A program made the translations under genes and the position numbers. The notes beneath the pieces are model-generated. The model was given only the letters and a program-made list of their open reading frames with translations. It was not told where the DNA came from and searched no databases. 64,000 nt of DNA from Moesziomyces globuligerus. Lineage: Eukaryota > Basidiomycota > Ustilaginomycetes > Ustilaginales > Ustilaginaceae. The DNA lies in assembly GCA_030849465.1 (NCBI GenBank), contig JARVLF010000015.1, positions 1 to 64,000 on the forward strand, written 5' to 3'. This document shows, piece by piece, positions 1 to 8,430 of the stretch (position 1 is its first letter; each line of letters begins with the position of its first letter).

Positions 1-98
1 CTAACCCTAAACCCTAACCCTAACCCTAACCCTAACCCCTAACCCTAACCCTAACCCTAACCCTAACCCCTAACCACCTAACCCTTACCCTAACCCTA
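1..98. repeat. Terminal telomere repeat, C-rich strand
   Basis: Tandem CCCTAA units with a few CCCCTAA and AACCCTAAA variants occupy the first 98 bases. The C-rich strand reads 5' to 3' inward, as expected at a left chromosome end with TTAGGG-type telomeres. The tract passes through slightly degenerate units (accaccta, cccttac) and then directly into reverse-transcriptase-like sequence, so there is no subtelomeric spacer. Confidence 0.95.
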
Positions 99-102
99 CA
101 AC

Positions 103-2687
103 CTCCTTCGCATCGCGCCGGGCCACGAATGGAAGACGGCCTTCCGGGACGCGCTACGGCAGTTACGAGTATTCTGGTGAATTGCCGTCTCGGCCTCTGT
201 AACGCGCCGGCGACGTTCCAACGCCTGATGAATCACGAGCTGTCGGACCTGCTCGTCGGTGTCGGTGATCGTCTAACTCGACGACATCCTAGTATTCTGC
301 GTACACGACCCACCAGAACGACCACCCGTCGCTGTCCGTCAAGTGCTAGAGCGGCCTCACTGCGAACCAGCACCAATACTGTACTGGGCGCGCCCGAAAC
401 AAGGTGCGTGGGTGGTGTGTTTCACACCCAAAGCGTCGAATTCCTCGGCTACGTGGTGCGCCCCGACGGGATCTCCATGGATCGCGGCAATGTCGCGACG
501 GTACTGGAGTGGCCTCCGCCCGCAGTAAGTCCGTCCGCCAAATCCAAGTCTTACTCGGATTCGCAGAACTTCTACCCGCCGCTTCATCCGACATTACTCG
601 CGCGTCGGCCGCCCCTCATCACCGACCTGCTCATGGGCGGCTGCGACGCGGGAAGCTGGAAACTACCGGCCGAGCGCACTGGACGCCTTCAACAAGCTCA
701 AGGCCGCGTTCACCGACGCCCCTATTCTTACGCCATTTTCTCCCCCCATCTCACGACCGTGTTGGAGACCAGAAGCGCGAGCGACGCCGTCGTCGCGGGG
801 CAGACCTACTACTGTCGCAATGGCACCCCATGCCACCGACGACGACGCCGCCAAAACCGCGACATCCACCCAACACACGTACGCATCGCCTACACCCCAT
901 CGCCTATTGGTCGCGAAAGATGATACCGGCCGAGGCGCAACTACGAGATACACGACAAGGAACTCCTTGCCGTGGTCGACGCGTGCGCACACTGGCGCCA
1001 TTACCTCCCACGGGTTGGCCGCCAACGTTTATCATCTACACCGTCCACCAGGCGCTCCAGTACTTCAACCACCAAAGCGACAGCTGGATCCGTCGGCAGG
1101 CCCGTTGGCAGGCCGAACATGGCCGAATACGACTTCGAAATCCGTTTACGGCCAGGCACGGATGCGGTCCGGCCAGATGCCCTCAGCCGTCGCCAAGACC
1201 TTTTCCCCGACGGGCCGTCGCGCCCCGACCCCGCCAACCAGGCAGTGCTACTGCCCGCACACCTGTTCGCGAACGCGACGGTCATACGTCCTACCCTCCA
1301 ACTACCGGCCGACTGGTTACCAGTCCTGCGCCAAACCACCGACCTACCCGACGGCGTCTCGTTTTCGGACACCCTGCCGCGTACGGCCGGCAGCCAGATT
1401 TACCTTCCGCCGGCCCTACGGCCCGCCGCCCTCCGACTGGTTCACGACCACCCATCCGCCGGCCACCCGGGCCCTAAACTCACGGCCCACTTGGCCAGCC
1501 GGCAGTTCTGGTGGCCATCCATAAACCAGGACTGCGAACAATACGCTCGCGCCTGTGCGGCCTGCCGGCGAGCGAAGCCCCCCCGACACAAGCCACACGG
1601 GTACCTATTGCCGTCGCACCCTCCCGACCGACCTGGTCACGAATATCTATGGACCACGTGACCGACCTGCCACCGTCAAAGGCCGACGGTTCCACCTACG
1701 ACGCCATTTTGGTTGTCGTCGACCGACTGACTAAGTTTGTGGTCTTCATCCCGGCCCGCAAGACCGACGGCGCGGCCGAACTGGCGTTCCAGCTGCACCG
1801 CTACGTCTTCGCGTACTTCGGCCTCCCCGACAACATCACGTCGGATCGCGGCACCACGTTCGGCGCTTCGTTGTGGACTGAGCTCCTCCGCATCCTTCGT
1901 GTGCGGTCGTCCTTCTTGTCGGCTTACCACCCGCAGACTAACGGTCAGACGGAGCGTGCGAACCAAACGTTGGAAATCTTCCTGCGTTTCTATACGGCCT
2001 ACGACCACAGCGACTGGGCTTCCCTCCTCCCGACTGCCCAGCTCGCCCTCAACAACAGGCCGTCAACAACCACTACAGTCGCCCCGAACGCAGCGTGCTT
2101 GTCGTTCGCCCCTCGCGTGCATCCGTCGCTGCCCTCAACGTCGCCCGCCAACACCGCGGCCGACCGTCTCGCCATCTGCCAGCGCGCGATTAAGAAGGCG
2201 AACGCAGCGGTCACAGAGGCGTTCAACCGTCGCAGGAGCGACGTCTCGTTCCGCCGGGGGGACCTGGTACTCCTACGAACCAAGCACCTACGCCCCGACC
2301 GACCCAGCCGTAAACTCTCCAACCCGCTGGCGGGCCCGTTCAAAGTGGAGGAGACGGTCGGGAGTCGCGCCTACCGCCTCAAACTTCCGCCGTCGTGGAA
2401 GGTACATCCAGTGTTCCACGCCCCAAATGTTAGAACCGTACCCCGACGGGGCCCGAGAGTCATCCGACGCCCCCCAGTCGCGCTCGCTGGAAGACGACTA
2501 TGCCGACTACGAGGTAGAGGCAATCACCGACTCGCGACGGCGCGCCGGCCGCCTCCAATACCTAGTCAAGTGGTCGGGGTACCCAGCCAGCTGGACGCAA
2601 GCCAGTGACGTGGACAACGCCGCGGACCTGGTCGCGGAATTCCACCGACGGAACCCGTCCAAGCCGCGACCGCACCGCGGCAACTAA
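103..2687 (+). pseudogene. Degenerate Ty3/gypsy pol (RT tail, RNase H, integrase, chromodomain)
   Basis: Recognisable pieces lie in different plus-strand frames. Near 104-150 is an RT piece with EWKTAF, near 200-235 one with NAPATFQRLMN, and near 435-515 one with VEFLGYVV. An RNase H piece near 895-930 reads HPIAYWSRKM, and 1120-1200 carries an RNase H/connection piece ending DAVRPDALSRR. The integrase HHCC finger (HDHPSAGH, then CAAC) lies at 1440-1575. The DDE core at 1650-2000 shows SMDHVTDLP, TSDRG and GQTERANQ. A chromodomain (YEVEAI, YLVKWSGYP) lies near 2505-2600, followed by a stop at 2685-2687. At least four frame changes separate them, so no intact protein is encoded. I give pieces only and no repaired reading. 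Confidence 0.85.
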
Positions 2688-2831
2688 TCCTGCGCCGCGA
2701 CCGCCCAGCCACGGCGACCAGACCCCGAACGAGGTGGCCGGCCCCCCGCCACCGCGGTCGCCCCAAACCTCAGACGGTCGCACGCACACAAGAGCGGACG
2801 GGGCACAAACAATTCATTTCGGACCCGTCGG

Positions 2832-4529
2832 CTACTCCGACGGGTCGGTGGGGAGCGCGTCGCTCCACGCGCGCAGGTTGGCCATCGTCGTCTCCAGGTT
2901 CGGGAGGAAGGCCAACACCGAACCCAGGGAGCGACGGTAAGGCGCGCCGCCGGGACGCGTCGCGCGCTCGGAGTAGACCGACGCGACGTCGCGCAGGGTC
3001 TCCTCCCAGTCCGTCGCGGCCTCCGACAGCGCACCGAACATCACCTGGGCCCGCTCAACTGTGTGGTTGAGCGAGGCCAGGTCCGTCGCGGGCTCAGCCG
3101 GCTGGCCGCGCGTCTGGGCGCGCGTGCGACGGCGCTCCTGCGCCGCCTCGGCCGGACGGTTCGGCTGGGAGCGGGCGCGGCGGCGGGCACGCTCGCGCTC
3201 GCGCGTCGCCTCGCTGGCGGCCTCGACGTCCCGACGGAGCCCCTCCTCAGCCAGAGGAAGCTCCCCGACCGTTTTGGCCGACAGCTTGATGTTGGGGTTG
3301 GGGCGCCGGCGGCGCCCGACCCCGTTCGCCCGCCAGTCGGCGAGCAGCGACGCGTAGACCCGCATGCGCAGCGGGCCCGTCGCACCAGTCATTTTGGGCA
3401 CTGAGGCCCGGCGGCAAAAAAGGGAACACAAGGCAAAGGGTTAGCGCCACGCCACGAGACCGACCGACAACGACCAAAGTCACTTACCCGTCATGTCGAC
3501 GTCGCACGGTACGCCGTGCCCGACGGTGCAGCGCCGGCAGCGCGGCTTGCCGGGCACGCGGACGCACTCCTCGCCCGCCTTGACGCAGGCGAAACAATCG
3601 CCCCACGTCCCCTCCCACAGCCCCGGCAGCTCCTCGCCCACGACGTCGGGCGCGACATGCTCCACCGGAGCAGCCTCCGCCCAAAGGGCGGCCGGCGCCA
3701 CGGCGAGGCCAGCCGCGGCCGACGCAGCGGGAACGGCGGGCGCAGCGGCGGGAGGGACCTCGGGCTGGGCGGCGGGCGGAGCGTCGGCAGGCGGGGTGCT
3801 GGCCGACGGCACCGGCGTCATCGCGACGTCGCCATCGGCCTCGTCGTCATCGTCGTCTATCAAAAAAAAACCGGCACAACGAGGTCAGTAAAGACCCGAC
3901 CGAACCAGACAAGTCCCGACCGACTCACCAACCACGGTGACGGGCACCGGAGAAGCGCGCGCGCCAGCCGACGCGGACGAACGAGCGCCGGCCGACGCAG
4001 AGGAGGGGGCGCCCCGCGACGCAGGCAGACGGACGCGCGGCTGCACGTCCTCGGGCAGCGGCGCGTCCCGCTGGTAGGGCGCGACGCGCGCGGCCGCGGC
4101 GCGTCGCGGGCGCGAGGGGCCCGTCGAGGGCGCGACGGGCGTGGGCACCCAGTCGGCCAAGCGGGCAGGGTCGGCCCAATCTACAGACAAAGGAGGAAAG
4201 GCAAAGCGAGGGGTCAGCGACGTCCCGGCAGACACTACGACAGCACGACTTACCCGAGATGTGGCAGTTGATGCCGCCGGGGAAGGGGAAAGGGGAGGGC
4301 GAGGCCGCCGGGCGCGTCGCCGCCGTCGTACCTGTCGCCGCCACCACCACCAAAAGCCCGACCGTCAGCCCGACCAACGCCGACGGAGCACCACGACGCA
4401 AAAATACTCACCGTCGCCCATCGCGACATCGCCGTCGCGGTCGTCGTCGTCGCGCTGAGAGCGCGCCGGGCGGGCGGGAGGGTAAAGGCCCGACGCGAAA
4501 GGGTATCGAGGGGAGGGGGGAGGCGACAT
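2832..4529 (-). CDS. Opposite-strand five-exon Cys6 protein gene inside element 1
   Basis: I model this gene by eye as exons 4529-4412, 4331-4254, 4180-3929, 3856-3488 and 3400-2832 (minus strand), giving 461 residues. Donors are GTGAGT or GTAAGT and acceptors all end in AG. Every intron is in phase 1 and the frame stays open throughout, which would be unlikely by chance. The product starts with a Pro/Ser-rich stretch, then an acidic Asp run near residue 150. Near residues 242-272 lies a Cys6 motif, C-x2-C-x6-C-x8-C-x2-C-x7-C, matching the spacing of Zn2Cys6 clusters but without their usual basic run. The last exon is Arg/Glu-rich and probably helical. A TATA-like TATATA at 4577-4582 lies 48 nt before the ATG. 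The gene sits between pol and the 3' LTR, transcribed against the element. The function is unknown; zinc and nucleic-acid binding are inferred from cysteine spacing only. Confidence 0.72.
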
Positions 4530-4576
4530 GGTGAAAGTTGGGGAGACGAGAGCCGGGGTGGACGTACTCGCGGTCG

Positions 4577-4582
4577 TATATA
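4577..4582 (-). promoter_or_regulatory. TATA box of the element 1 opposite-strand gene
   Basis: TATATA, within GGATATATACG on the minus strand, lies 48 nt upstream of the ATG at 4529. This is a sensible core-promoter distance. It lies inside the element between the opposite-strand gene and the 3' LTR, so the gene would have a promoter of its own, separate from the LTR. Confidence 0.5.
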
Positions 4583-4943
4583 TCCTTTCCCGAAGGGGGG
4601 TGCGACGGGTGGGTGTGCACAAAGCGTGCGCAGGACGTTGTGAGCCGCGCGCGCTGGCACAAAGCTCTCATTGGTGCGCTTGCGGTATCTCGCTCGCGAA
4701 CAAGGTTGAGATGATGGGAGCGCGGTGCGCAATAACGGGTGCGCGCAGCTCCGCCGACATGAAGCCGGCGGCTCGCGGAGATTAGCTCGGTGACACGCGG
4801 CGATCAACGGCGTGACACGCGTCTGCCGCCGCAAGGCGCGGACCGTCCGAGCTGCGACCGACCGACCCCCGGCCGCCACCAATTGTGGCCGCGACGCCCG
4901 ACAGCAAGCGCTGCCGGGCCGTCGTCGCTCGCGGACAAGCGAC

Positions 4944-4962
4944 TCGGGCGGGGGGGGGGTAA
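4944..4962 (+). other. Polypurine tract of element 1
   Basis: A G-run (gactcgggcggggggg...) followed by TAA directly precedes the TG start of the LTR at 4963. This is the usual place for the plus-strand primer of a Ty3/gypsy element. Confidence 0.65.
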
Positions 4963-5272
4963 TGTCAGGACCCCCAACTCCGCCCGGCCCGCAGTACACG
5001 GTCGCGCCCTCCCGGCCGAGAGCGTAACGCTCCTGGCGGCGTGATCAGGCGCAACCGACAGACTTCTTCTCGCGCTCGCCCGACGGGGGTTGTCTACGGA
5101 CCCCGTCGCATGTATTACTTCTGTCGCTCTATAGCAATAGCAGTGCCGTGCCCCGACCACCGCGACGCACCGTCGCGCAGCCTACTGACTCCGTCACTCT
5201 CAGCCTCTCCTCCCCGGCCGACCCCGACCGACCGTAGCCGCCCTGCGGTACCCAGACCCTACGGTTCTAACA
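4963..5272 (+). repeat. 3' LTR of element 1 (310 bp)
   Basis: The LTR begins TGTCAGGACCCCC after the G-rich polypurine tract and ends TTCTAACA, giving TG...CA termini. A TATA-like tctatagc lies near 5128-5135. No second copy exists in the window because the 5' half of the element is lost, so the ends are inferred from TG/CA, the tract and the abrupt change to CTACCTAACCCTAAC at 5273. Confidence 0.65.
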
Positions 5273-5580
5273 CTACCTAACCCTAACAATAACCCTAGGA
5301 GCTGGCATACCTCCATGACCCCTTGACCTACCTTCCTGAAACTTTGCATACAGCCTTCTTTCAGCATTATAAGCATCTTTCATTAAGACACTGGCAAGAT
5401 CCAAGCACTTTTTGAAGACCCCGTTTTGCCACCCGGCCAAATTTCTTCGGCTCATATCTCCGCAACCTACTGATAAACTTGAGTGGGGTTCAGCAAGGAA
5501 TATGCTCAATGGGACCTAAAGAACCTATAAACATCATAAAAAAGAGGTGGTCAAATCCCAACCCCAAGGGGCGCACCTTG
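5273..5580. other. Telomere-like junction plus about 280 bp of unassigned DNA
   Basis: The first 27 bases (to about 5299) read ctacctaaccctaacaataaccctagg, a degenerate telomere tract adjoining the LTR. The rest is visibly less GC-rich than its surroundings. A 78-codon minus-strand frame is open here but has no recognisable features. I see no gene, tRNA or repeat. Confidence 0.6.
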
Positions 5581-5645
5581 TAACCCTAACCCTAACCCTA
5601 ACCCTAACCCTAACCCTAACCCTAACCCTAACCCTAACCCTAACC

Positions 5646-5678
<33 letters not shown>
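5581..5678. repeat. Interstitial telomere tract
   Basis: About sixteen near-perfect TAACCC units lie in the same orientation as the terminal telomere. On the left it follows unassigned sequence ending gcgcaccttg. On the right it runs straight into element 2-related DNA (tggctccgcggcc). Its length and purity match the terminal tract, so it looks like a former chromosome end now buried 5.6 kb inside. Confidence 0.92.
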
Positions 5679-5900
5679 GGCTCCGCGGCCAAAGCAGACG
5701 CGCCGCTTCGACAGCGTCGACTCGGCCCCGGGGGAGGCCAAGCGGCGAGGGGATGCCGGCCCAACGGGGGCCGAGGAAGCGGATGGCCCAGCCGAAGAGT
5801 CAGCAGGGCGAGGCGGAGGCAGCGAGGCAGAGGCCGCGCGAGCGGCAGCAGCACGGGCGCGAGTCACGCGCGGAGAGGAGCGCACGGTGGGGGGCGCCAT
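5679..5900 (-). pseudogene. N-terminal fragment of the element 2 opposite-strand gene
   Basis: Starting at the ATG at 5900 (minus strand), the first 60-odd residues closely match the N-terminus of the 503-residue opposite-strand protein of element 2 (MAPPTVRSSPRV against MAPSNVRSSPRV). The frame is shifted by an internal deletion between gcgccgc repeats, and the gene is cut off by telomere repeats at about 5680. No Cys6 region survives. Confidence 0.8.
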
Positions 5901-5974
5901 GGTGAAGAGGGGGATGATGGAGGGGGAGACACGAACACGGCCTCGACGGAGCTCGGCTCTTACGAGGGGGGTAG
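5679..5974 (+). mobile_element. Truncated upstream copy of element 2 (end of internal region)
   Basis: This fragment matches 13930-14258 of element 2: the start of the opposite-strand gene, the region before the polypurine tract and the tract itself (gaggggggtag). It abuts the telomere tract on its left and LTR 1 on its right. Relative to the full copy it has lost roughly 35 bases between two gcgccgc direct repeats. LTR 1 therefore serves as 3' LTR of this fragment and 5' LTR of the full element. Confidence 0.85.
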
Positions 5975-6078
5975 TGTTACAGGCCTGGATCAGACCCTGA
6001 TCGACGCAGGCACATGTGGAGGGCGCTGTTACAGGCCTGGATCAGACCCTGATCGACGCAGGCACGTGTGGAGGGCGC
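5975..6078. repeat. 52-bp tandem duplication at the start of LTR 1
   Basis: Two copies of a 52-bp unit beginning TGTTACAGGCCTGG lie at 5975-6026 and 6027-6078 and differ at one noticed position (cacatgtgg against cacgtgtgg). LTR 2 has one copy. LTR 3 starts just after where the unit would be. Confidence 0.9.
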
Positions 6079-6121
6079 AGGCGAAAATCCGTAGCACGGG
6101 CTACGAGCGCGCCAAGTCGCG

Positions 6122-6189
6122 GTCCGGCGAGTGGAGGCCACTCGACGAATGCCGTCAATAATTCGCCGAGTGAGGCCCACTCGACGGAC
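6122..6189. repeat. Palindrome array, LTR 1 proximal (2 units, 39-bp period)
   Basis: Units at 6122-6150 and 6161-6189. Each has an 11-bp left arm, a 7-nt spacer and an 11-bp right arm, with approximate consensus RTYCGNCGAGT-N7-ACTCGNCGRAY. The spacers are ggaggcc and gaggccc, and the 10-bp linker is gccgtcaata. Equivalent pairs lie in LTR 2 at 14354 and 14393, and in LTR 3 at 15245 and 15284. Confidence 0.88.
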
Positions 6190-6829
6190 GGCCTGCGGCG
6201 ACCCCGGAAAACAACGAGCGGGTCATACGATGGACGTACCCGGCTCGGAGACGAAGGGGAGGAGGAGAGGGGTGCTTGTTGGCCCAGGGGGCAACGAGCG
6301 TAACGTGCAAAGGGGAGTCATGCACGAGAGGAGGCCTGAGCCCGAGGGGGTGGGCGAAACCTCCTGGCATCAATGAGATGCTAGCAGGGGCCGATCGAGA
6401 CGGCACCTTGCCACACGCTGGCCCTCCTGGTGAGGGCAAGTACTTATAGCTTCGACTCATCGAGTGCGATGGGGCTGCGCCCCATCCACTCTACTTTACT
6501 TTACAGCACTCAGTCGTATCATTCGTCAGTATCACTGTCCTTCAGTCAATTCGTCTCACAGTAGCAATCGCAGGGCGTTGCTACTACTTGCGTGTGTGTT
6601 GTATCACCGCTTCAGACGCCGCCGACACCTCCATCGGCGCTACGGCACCTACACCGTAGGCAGTACCTCCACTGCGGCCCTGGAACCTCCACCAGTGCCC
6701 GACAACCGTCTGAGCATTACGAGCACTCGTGCGAAGACGGAAGTCCTTCCCACGACGCCCAAAGGCGTCTGCAGCAATCGAGTCGTGCCGCGCTACCTCT
6801 GAACGGGGTGCTCACAGTGGTCAGCCGAT

Positions 6830-6936
6830 ATCCGTTGAGGCGCCTTGACTCGCCAAATAACTCAGGCGATTCGTCGAGTCCACGCCACTCGCCGAACGAG
6901 TCAAATAATTCGCCGAGTCCACATCACTCGCCGAAT
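6830..6936. repeat. Palindrome array, LTR 1 distal (3 units, 39-bp period)
   Basis: Units at 6830-6858 (worn), 6869-6897 and 6908-6936, each 11+7+11 bp and exactly 39 bp apart. Spacers are cgccttg, ccacgcc and ccacatc; linkers are aactcaggcg and gagtcaaata. The set recurs at 15062/15101/15140 in LTR 2 and 15955/15994/16033 in LTR 3, where the first unit is better kept. Confidence 0.88.
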
Positions 6937-7002
6937 AAGGATTTCGGGCACGCGACCCCTGACATTAGAGTGGATCGTTCAAGCAGCTCCCCACGACTCA
7001 CC

Positions 7003-8430
7003 ATGGCGGACGAGACCCTCGTCAAGAAGCTGGATGAGCTCATCAGCCTGGTCAAAGCCCAGCTCGAGCTCACCAACCGGGCCAATCAAGAGGCCATGAC
7101 GGCCCGAGCCCGCCAGCACCTTGCCGAGCGCCTCTCGCAGGTTCCCGAGGAGCAGGCCGACGAATCCTCGTTCGCCGACCCGCCCACCCCTACGCCTGCG
7201 GCTCGTCCTCGCCGATCGGTGGCCTTCGCTGACGATGGCGAACGCACCTACACCGACCGCGAGACGTACTCGACTCCGACTGGCAGTCGCTACACGAAGC
7301 CAAGGACGGAGGCCGCCTCAGGCGAGGAGGGGTACGATACCATCTCGCTCGAGGATCTTCCGCATAGCCAGCAGAAATCCCTCTCGACGCCCTTCCCCAA
7401 GTTCAACCCCCGTGACGTCGAACTCTTCGTGATCGAGGCCGAGGCCTGGTTCAAATTCAACCGAGTCTACGACCACGAGACGATGATCAACTACACGGGC
7501 ACCCAGCTTGACGGCAGTGCTCGCGAGTGGTGGACCTCCAAGCTCCGAGTCGACCGGCCACGCCAGGGCAAGTTGTTCCACGACTGGCACTTCTTCACGA
7601 AGCGCCTCTCAGAGCAGTACAACCCGCGCAACGTCAGGATGGAGGCCTACAACAAGCTGTTGGCCCTCCGCCTCACTAGCGACACCCCGGGCGCGGCCAC
7701 TCGCCACGTCGAGCGGTTCCGCGATCTCAAGAGCCAGGTCAACCTCGAAGACACCGAGCTGCTCATCGACCTGTTCCGAGGCAGCCTGACTCGCAGCCTG
7801 CAGGAGAAGTTCGAGCGCAACCCGCCCAGCGATCGCTGGGGGTGGTATCGCGAGGTCGAAGAGATCGACAGGCAGAGGATGTCTCTGCAGCAGGCCTCTT
7901 CCAGGCACCCAAGCCTACCGGCCCCGCGCGGGGGCATAGCAGCAAGCCAGCGCCCTGTAGGGCCCGCCGCGGTCAGCCCAGGCCGCCAGCCTGCCCCTCC
8001 GGCGCCTGGCACGCCGTATCGGCCCGGCAACCGGCCCCTGCCGCCGCACTTGGCGCAGAACCTTAGGCCGCGCGCCCCGGCAGGAGGCACAGGGCCCACG
8101 ACGTTTGGTAGCACGGTTTGCCACCTGTGTCAAGGCACGGGCCATTGGGCACGAGACTGCCCAAGCAGGAAGGCACCGCTAGCAACCCCGAGGCCGGCAG
8201 GCCCAAGGGTCGCAGTGACCCTCGAGGACCCGCAACAAGGCGGCCAGCCTCCAGAGGAAGCCGTGGAGGCGGAGCAGGCTGACGATGGTGAGGACTACGG
8301 GTACGACTCGGTCGATCAAGAGCCCCTGGACCTCACCCAGTTCGAAAGTCCGGCTGCGGCCGCCAACCAAGCCGTTCCTCAAGACGACAACGATGACGCC
8401 CAGGAAAACTGCTATGGGGCGATGCACTAA
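7003..8430 (+). CDS. Gag of element 2
   Basis: This 475-residue protein starts at the ATG at 7003, 38 nt after the LTR end. The start opens with a short helical coiled-coil-like stretch (LVKKLDELISLVKAQLEL). The same frame is open upstream through the LTR, but that part would not be in a genomic-type transcript as coding sequence. A retrotransposon Gag core lies around residues 130-290 (EAWFKFN, WWTSKLRV, FLRGSL-like RSLQEKFE). One CCHC zinc knuckle, C-x2-C-x4-H-x4-C (CHLCQGTGHWARDC), lies near residues 373-386, followed by an acidic tail. Gag forms the particle and packages element RNA. The stop overlaps the pol start as TAATG. Confidence 0.9.
   Translation: MADETLVKKLDELISLVKAQLELTNRANQEAMTARARQHLAERLSQVPEEQADESSFADPPTPTPAARPRRSVAFADDGERTYTDRETYSTPTGSRYTKPRTEAASGEEGYDTISLEDLPHSQQKSLSTPFPKFNPRDVELFVIEAEAWFKFNRVYDHETMINYTGTQLDGSAREWWTSKLRVDRPRQGKLFHDWHFFTKRLSEQYNPRNVRMEAYNKLLALRLTSDTPGAATRHVERFRDLKSQVNLEDTELLIDLFRGSLTRSLQEKFERNPPSDRWGWYREVEEIDRQRMSLQQASSRHPSLPAPRGGIAASQRPVGPAAVSPGRQPAPPAPGTPYRPGNRPLPPHLAQNLRPRAPAGGTGPTTFGSTVCHLCQGTGHWARDCPSRKAPLATPRPAGPRVAVTLEDPQQGGQPPEEAVEAEQADDGEDYGYDSVDQEPLDLTQFESPAAAANQAVPQDDNDDAQENCYGAMH

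Larger units (their letters stand above)
99..5272 (+). mobile_element. Element 1: 5'-truncated Ty3/gypsy chromovirus with 3' LTR
   Basis: This is the remnant of a chromodomain-type Ty3/gypsy retrotransposon. It lacks its 5' LTR, gag, protease and the front of the RT, which are replaced by the telomere. What remains is, in order: RT tail, RNase H, integrase zinc finger and catalytic core, chromodomain, an opposite-strand five-exon gene (4529 to 2832), a G-rich polypurine tract and a 310-bp LTR. The pol part is broken by several frameshifts, so the copy is dead, although the opposite-strand gene reads cleanly through all exons. Boundaries rest on motifs and on LTR ends TGTCAGGACC...TTCTAACA. 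Confidence 0.85.
5975..6964 (+). repeat. LTR 1 of element 2 (990 bp)
   Basis: The ends are TGTTACAGG and CCCCTGACA. Length is 990 bp because the first 52 bp unit (5975-6026) is repeated at 6027; without it the LTR is 938 bp, the same as LTR 2. A TATA-like acttatagc lies near 6441-6449. Five palindrome units (see repeat entries) lie at 6122, 6161, 6830, 6869 and 6908. Open frames across the LTR, including one running into gag, are not supported as genes. Confidence 0.92.

Noticed and set aside
5273..5509. 78-codon minus-strand frame in the unassigned segment
   Set aside because: Its end runs into telomere-like repeats and the peptide has no recognisable feature.
6592..7002. Extension of gag upstream into LTR 1, and LTR-internal frames such as 6155-6460
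   Set aside because: They lie in the LTR, have no domain, and also occur unchanged in LTR 2 without gag. The ATG at 7003 is the natural start after the LTR.
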